A program made the translations under genes and the position numbers. Shown here piece after piece: positions 25,715 to 30,940 of a DNA stretch of 30,940 nucleotides. How positions within the stretch are numbered: position 1 is the first letter of the stretch; each line of letters starts with the position of its first letter. The DNA comes from Apostichopus parvimensis (lineage: Eukaryota; Echinodermata; Holothuroidea; Aspidochirotida; Stichopodidae): assembly GCA_000934455.1 (NCBI GenBank), contig KN885968.1:14306-45245 (forward strand), in the 5' to 3' direction. A model generated the notes under the pieces. That model searched no databases. It was not told the DNA's origin and saw only the letters and a program-made list of their open reading frames with translations.

Positions 25715-28422
25715 AAAAAAATCGTTGATCAAATGTTCAGTCTGTTTTCATCATTACAAGTAGTGAACCATTCTGAAAATTTGTATGCCAGCAAAAAAAA
25801 AGGATTTTTGCACCTCTTTGCATTACCAGTTTGTATTGTTTCTCTATAGTAGTGGGTCACAATTTTGCATCATCATATATCTCACTGATTTATTTGAGTT
25901 TCATTTTTGGCCAAAGGATAAAAGAATAAAAAAAAATAAATGCTCGGTTTATTTCACTTCAAAAATTATATCATTAGTATGATTTTTTTTTTTAGATATA
26001 GCCTTACAAAACTATCAGAGAGTTCTATAACTTAACCATTTGACTTTAGGTTATATTTTAGTCTCTGAAGGTCATCGTTCAGTGTTGCCTAAACTTCAAA
26101 ATTTATATGGGAACTAGTTCCTTGTAGACCTCTGGCCGTCCATTGAACCTATTAATTTGTGGTTGTACAACTCTGTTGAGTTATCTAGAAAGTAATTTAC
26201 TTTTAGTCTCTGTTGTATTGAGATCCTGGTTTTTGAGTATGCTGTCTTTGGAGAGATTGTAATTCAACCAGGGAGAGAGGTGCCCTCTTCAACAAGGGCT
26301 ACCTTAAATTTATTAAATCCTTTGGATGGACCGATGAAGTTGTTAGTGTCTGAAATCCTTGAGAACTTTTGCTAACCAGCATTTCAGAAGTAGAGATTAA
26401 ATTTGCATCTCTTCCTGGGCTTTGACATATTGTGAAATATATTTGCATCTTCTGAATCGAGATTGTTCTAAAAGGACAAACAGTAAAAAAAAATTTTTAA
26501 AAGTAAACAGGTGAAAATTGGTGCTCTGTTCGCCTTATAGTGGATTACAAAAGAATGTCAAAATTGTATGCACTTTTTATAATAATTCTTTCAGTTAATA
26601 AACACTTTTGTAAAGCTGTCTTCCAGCCCTGGCCTCCTTCCATGATCCCAGTTTGCCTAAGAATTGTGGAAATGTTGATAATATGTCTCTACTCTTCGAT
26701 ATCAAGGACGGAAAATTCTTCTAAAACCTAACCTCATGCAGAATTATGAAGTATGATTTTAAAAATTTCTGCAGGTGCTTGCGAAAGCCTTCATCTAAAA
26801 TGAGATATATAGCTGTATTTTCAAACAAAGTGATGTCCCAAGTACCAAACAGAAATAACCAAAATATTAAATATGACAATAAATTGTTGTGGGCAGTTTC
26901 CATAGTTTGAAACAAGAGGGCAAATGGTTGTGTCATTCTTAGATTAAGGTGGTTCCTAGCCATTCTGGGTAGTACTGTTTGTCAGTGAAGCTACACAAGT
27001 AATGGGTAATATGTCATAACTTGGATAGGAGTGCAAAAGCTAGGCTAACCATGATATTTTCTCCACGATGCCTGTTTTTTTATCCAGGATTTTTTTTTTG
27101 ACATTTTTTTTTTGTCTTTCAAAGACACTTTACTGTATCATTCATAATCAGCAACCCTTATGTGAGGCTGTTTTTTTTTTTTTCTTTTGAGCTGAAATCA
27201 AGCTTAATAAATGGTGCCCTACCAGCATGACAGGAATCAATTCAGGGATATTCAGCGATATTTTACCAAAAGAGCACAATATTTCACAAAAAAATATGCA
27301 AGAAGGAGGATAAAAATGAACACTTTTAAATTGTTTTACAATCTTTATCATGTCCAATTTGTTTTCATAGTAGGAACGTAAATAAAATTACATGTACTTT
27401 CCTTTGAATATTTTAATGAAATTGTTACTATTTTCTGAACCGGTTCATGCCATCTGAGAAATAATGTGGGAATTTTATCTTAATGATCTAACTATGATTA
27501 AGAGACTAATTAGATTGAAGGTTAAGTGGTATGTGATTCCATGTAAAGGGTCATCAAAGTCTTCCTTGATATTGAATATTTTGTTCCAAACAAAGAATTG
27601 ATTTAATTTGTGCATGGCTAAATTTCCATAGTTTCTTGGCATCCTTCGGCATTTCGGTAGTAGTTCCCAACGCGTTTGACTAAAAATGTGGTGGAAGTGG
27701 TGTCTGTTGGATGTAACTAGAATGCAAGTTCACAATCTGCTATTTGCATTGTAATTTAGTTGGTAGATTGAGGCTCTTAACCTTTGAAATGTAAACAAAA
27801 TATTTTATAAGTGAGGAAAGCTCAAGGAGGCACAGGAGATTGTAAACTATAACATTTAAGATGGCTTTAATCCAAAAAGTATGACAAATTGAGGTGTGGG
27901 GGGGGTGGGGGGTGTGAGGTGTGGAGCAGAGGACACTGTTGGTCATTCTCATGCAAATTTTGAGTTGTGTTGCTATCTCCTCATCTTTCAATTATCCAAT
28001 GCTATTCTCTTCAAGGAAGTCAACTATGTAAAGAAACTTGAAACATATTGAAACTTTATTTTGCAATTTGTTTTCCTCCAAATTTAATAGCCTATGCAAT
28101 TACCGTGGATATTTAAACGTCATGAAGAATCCTTACCTAATGCACAATTTTCCAAGAAAAGATGAATGTTTGGTATCAGATTAGAATCATTAAAGGAACA
28201 CAGATTTAAAGACTAGTTTGATTTGTTTTTACGTTCTCTCTCAAAAACTTTCCGAGGAGTAAATCAACACAAGTTCCTGTTTACTCTTTTGATGGATTTA
28301 AGGTTGGCTCTGTTTCATTTTTTTGTTTTGTGTTTCTCAACTTCCTGGTTAATATCGAACATACTTCCTGTTTTTTGTGTTAAAGTATGGAATCATGCCA
28401 TGAATATGATATATATTATTAT

Positions 28423-28456
28423 AACGATGATGATAATAATGATGATGATGATGATG
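28423..28456. repeat. GAT/AAT trinucleotide microsatellite
   Basis: An interrupted run of GAT units (with ATA/AAT variants) in the 3' flank. Confidence 0.85.
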
Positions 28457-28668
28457 TAATAGAGATATCTTTATTGTGCATTGTTTAATTGTAAATATAC
28501 GTTTTAAGGAGCAGCTCGAGATGAAGGTATTGTTTTGTGATCACACAGCCTAAACAAAAACAAACACGCTGAAAAATGAACGATAAACATGACAAAGAAT
28601 AATGTGTGTTTTATTCAAAAAGGAATCTTAGCAATGGTGATGGAGAGTATGTGATAACCCTTTGGCTT

Positions 28669-28800
28669 TGTAAACACGGTAACTCAAACACTATTCAGTA
28701 GATGAACTACATATGTGGTATGTGGACGCACAGTATTGAGTACAAGAACACTTGTGTTTTCTGCAGAGGTCAAAGATCATTTCAGGTCAACAGAGGTTAA
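28669..28800. repeat. Dispersed repeat copy B with AGGTCA half-sites
   Basis: It matches copy A in TTTGTAAACACGGTAACTCA, TATTGAGTACAAGAACAC, TTGTGTTTTC and GAGGTCAAAGATC. It contains AGGTCAAAGATCA (28767-28779), a direct repeat of nuclear-receptor half-sites spaced by one base, and two more half-site-like words at 28784 and 28794. Confidence 0.6.
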
Positions 28801-30345
28801 GATCTGAAAAACCTTGTGAACACCATGACTCCTAAAAGCTATTGTATTGTTATGCCTGAAGATCAGAGATACAAACATCAAATGGTGTCAGAAGTAAACT
28901 AATTCATTGTACGGACTGATTATTTCTACTCAATGTACATTGAGAAAGGAAAAGTTTACCAATCTTTGCCACTACTCACAAAGTACAAGATTGTGCACAG
29001 TGTGTATAAATCATTAAATTTGTGAAGTTATGCTGGGTCATCATTACTGTACACATTGGCTTAGTACAGTAATTGTTGTTACATCTGAACACTTGTCAGA
29101 TATATGTAGAACATAACATGTAGAGAATGATATTGAACAAATCATTGCCCATTTACTCTTCTTCAAAATATGAAAGAAGAAAAAACAAACCGTTTGCTAT
29201 CTTCTGTAAATCACTTACAAAACAAGCTATGAAGCTTTAACTATATTTTCATCTCAGACCTGCTATTTTTTTAAAAAATTTAAATTTGTGTTGTAATGTT
29301 AATTAGCATTTGGCCATATATATGGATATGTGGTGTTTTTCAGTATCTGTACACAATATCTTATACATAGCTCAAAGGTTGCTGTATTCGCACTGTTAAT
29401 TCTACATCGTTGCCAGGGAGTTGTGTGTCCTTTACATGATAATCTCACCATTTCTCTGCAAACATTATAATTCAATGCCCTTTTATTGTTGGAATGGCAG
29501 CAGGTTTGTATAGAATCATCCATTAAAGTAACTGTTAAAGCCAAATGTCTGCATTAACCTAAAGTTGACAATCATCATGATGAAATCTGCAAATATTTGT
29601 TGATTTTTTTTTTATGCAATTGTGAGTAACTGAAAAATATTCTTACGGTTATGTTAAATTGCTTGGAAAACCTTTCACATGACCCAAATTCTTTTGTTCG
29701 AAAATATTTCCAAAGCGTTAAGAAACGAATTGTATTTATATTCTTGCTAAGATTCTGAGGTAAGCCATAGTGAAGTTATCAATACTCATAAGATGGGAGG
29801 GGGGAGGGAGAAATGGGACTCGAACTGGACATTTTATTTTGGGACGGGGCTTCCAAGGGTGTGAACTGGGGTGGCGAAAAGCCCTGTCATTGAACTGATT
29901 TGGCATGAAAAGAACTCTATTCATATTCAAAGTATCCATGAACAAAATAAAGCATATATGAAACAATTGTTGTTATCCTTCTCTTTACTAAGAAATGGTT
30001 CGAAGTACAAAACTCATCTCTCTGTTATAGAATGGTTGGTTCTAAATGGATGTTATATTTTGATGGTTCTAAGTGGATATAGTTTTATGCATGTATTGAT
30101 GTTTATGGGGCCCTGATGTGTGTGGGTTCTTTCATTCTTTCGTTTTTCATTTTGCCTTCTTTTACTTCAAAATAAAGGAAAAAGAAAGCAAAGAAAAAAA
30201 AACTCACTCACAAACACTGCTGATTTTTCACGCTTTAAGCATAAAAGCTAAAGCTTAAAGTATAAACATTGATACATGCACAAAGATATATCCACTTGAA
30301 ACCACCAAAATATTGCATCAATTTTTTTGGGTAAGTAAAAGAAGG

Positions 30346-30415
30346 CAAAAGTTGGGATTGAACCAGGGACCTTGTGATGTCAATTTTTTCCTCTACCACA
30401 AGACCATAAGGTGGA
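30346..30415 (-). mobile_element. Degenerate tRNA-derived SINE head
   Basis: Minus strand shows TGGTCTTGTGGTAGAGG (A-box region, about 30406-30390) and GGTTCAATCCC (B box, 30364-30354) at tRNA-like spacing. It is the first of several such units to the window's end. Confidence 0.55.
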
Positions 30416-30611
30416 GTGCTGCAATTGGTTTCCTTAGAAATATTTAAACATCCAAGTTTGGGTACTTAGAGTATTTTCCTTAAAATAATTTTCCCATCGG
30501 GGGAGGGGGCGGAACCTTGTCAGGGGGAGGGGGTCCGCGCAACTCACCTAGGCCGCGCAGAGAACCTTGTCAGGTAGACCTGACCTATCCAGCGGAGTCC
30601 TTTTGCGGCGA

Positions 30612-30700
30612 TTGCTCACCCAGGACTTGAACCGCTGCTGGCGTGATGACCCAGCAATCCATTGGCGACGGAGTAGCCCATTACACCATTTTGGTTCCCA
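30612..30700 (-). mobile_element. tRNA-derived SINE head
   Basis: Minus strand shows AATGGTGTAATGGGCTACTC (A-box region, about 30691-30672) and GGTTCAAGTCCTGG (B box, about 30633-30620). The interval is somewhat longer than in a standard tRNA. Confidence 0.55.
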
Positions 30701-30747
30701 ATGGGAAAACTTTGTTTCTTACTTTTATACTTCAGCCTTCTCCAAAG

Positions 30748-30843
30748 ATCAGAAAAGTAAAAGCCTCTACCTGGACTTGAACCAGAGACATTGGAATTGT
30801 CTGATGCATTCCCTTGCAGAGCACTACCAACTGTGCCACAGCA
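30748..30843 (-). mobile_element. tRNA-derived SINE copy
   Basis: Minus strand shows GTGGCACAGTTGGTAGTGC (A box, about 30837-30819) and GGTTCAAGTCCAGG (B box, about 30783-30770), both close to consensus, followed by TAGAGGCTTTTACTTTTCTG. The last part recurs in the copy at the window end. Confidence 0.65.
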
Positions 30844-30901
30844 GATGTTGAGAAATAATGCTCGTTTCTAATATTTAAACCTCAGAATGGAAGGATGAAA
30901 A

Positions 30902-30940
30902 TATCAGAAAATTAAAAGCCTCTACCTGGGCTTGAACCAC
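30902..30940 (-). mobile_element. Partial SINE copy cut by the window end
   Basis: It matches the 3' part of the copy at 30748-30784 (AAAAGCCTCTACCTGG, then CTTGAACCA) in the same orientation, so at least two units of one family lie about 154 bp apart. The head lies beyond the window. Confidence 0.6.

Larger units (their letters stand above)
25715..30345. other. 3' flank of OXCT1, no gene recognised
   Basis: AT-rich sequence with many short A/T runs. A possible distal polyadenylation hexamer is at 26597-26602. Apart from the dispersed repeat at 28669 and the GAT microsatellite, I found no supported feature; the open frames are short and lack recognisable motifs. Confidence 0.5.

Noticed and set aside
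26721..26963. 80-residue minus-strand hydrophobic frame
   Set aside because: Composition is that of AT-rich noncoding DNA, with no family resemblance and no promoter or splice context.

Overview
This window is an intron-rich, AT-rich animal nuclear locus from a marine invertebrate. It has GT-AG introns, long non-coding stretches, microsatellites, poly-C/poly-G tracts, a truncated LINE, hAT-like miniature elements and several tRNA-derived SINEs. An echinoderm or related deuterostome is my best guess, inferred from general repeat style and not from a diagnostic sequence. I see nothing prokaryotic or viral.

Two protein-coding genes are well supported. (1) A rhodopsin-class (class A) G-protein-coupled receptor of 390 residues lies on the minus strand at 4660-5832 in one coding exon. 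A splice acceptor abuts its start codon, and a candidate TATA box plus 5' UTR exon lies about 1.1 kb upstream (6939-6995). (2) A complete mitochondrial succinyl-CoA:3-oxoacid CoA-transferase gene (OXCT1/SCOT) lies on the plus strand at 10341-25228. It was rebuilt as 13 exons with GT-AG introns and consistent phases, giving 1563 nt and 520 residues including a short arginine-rich presequence. The catalytic glutamate of the SENG motif is in exon 9.

Layout: 1-4659 is intergenic and repeat-bearing (degenerate tandem units, solo transposon ends, a purine-rich tract). 4660-6995 is the GPCR gene. 7000-10340 is intergenic, with a Grainyhead-like palindrome pair and a GA microsatellite. 10341-25228 is OXCT1; its introns hold a foldback repeat, a SINE, a 5'-truncated LINE in antisense orientation, a hAT-like MITE, a 165-bp assembly gap, a 43-bp tandem repeat, a tRNA-like SINE and an RFX X-box-like triplet. 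25229-30940 is the 3' flank, with a minisatellite about 40 bp in period and, at the far end, a cluster of tRNA-derived SINE copies.

The two genes have no evident functional link: one is a signalling receptor, the other an enzyme of mitochondrial ketone-body use. They are divergently arranged about 3.4 kb apart between the putative GPCR start region and the OXCT1 start codon. I found no evidence of a new multi-gene system. The most interesting items are the unusual GPCR motif set, the intronic foldback, the X-box tandem and the SINE cluster.
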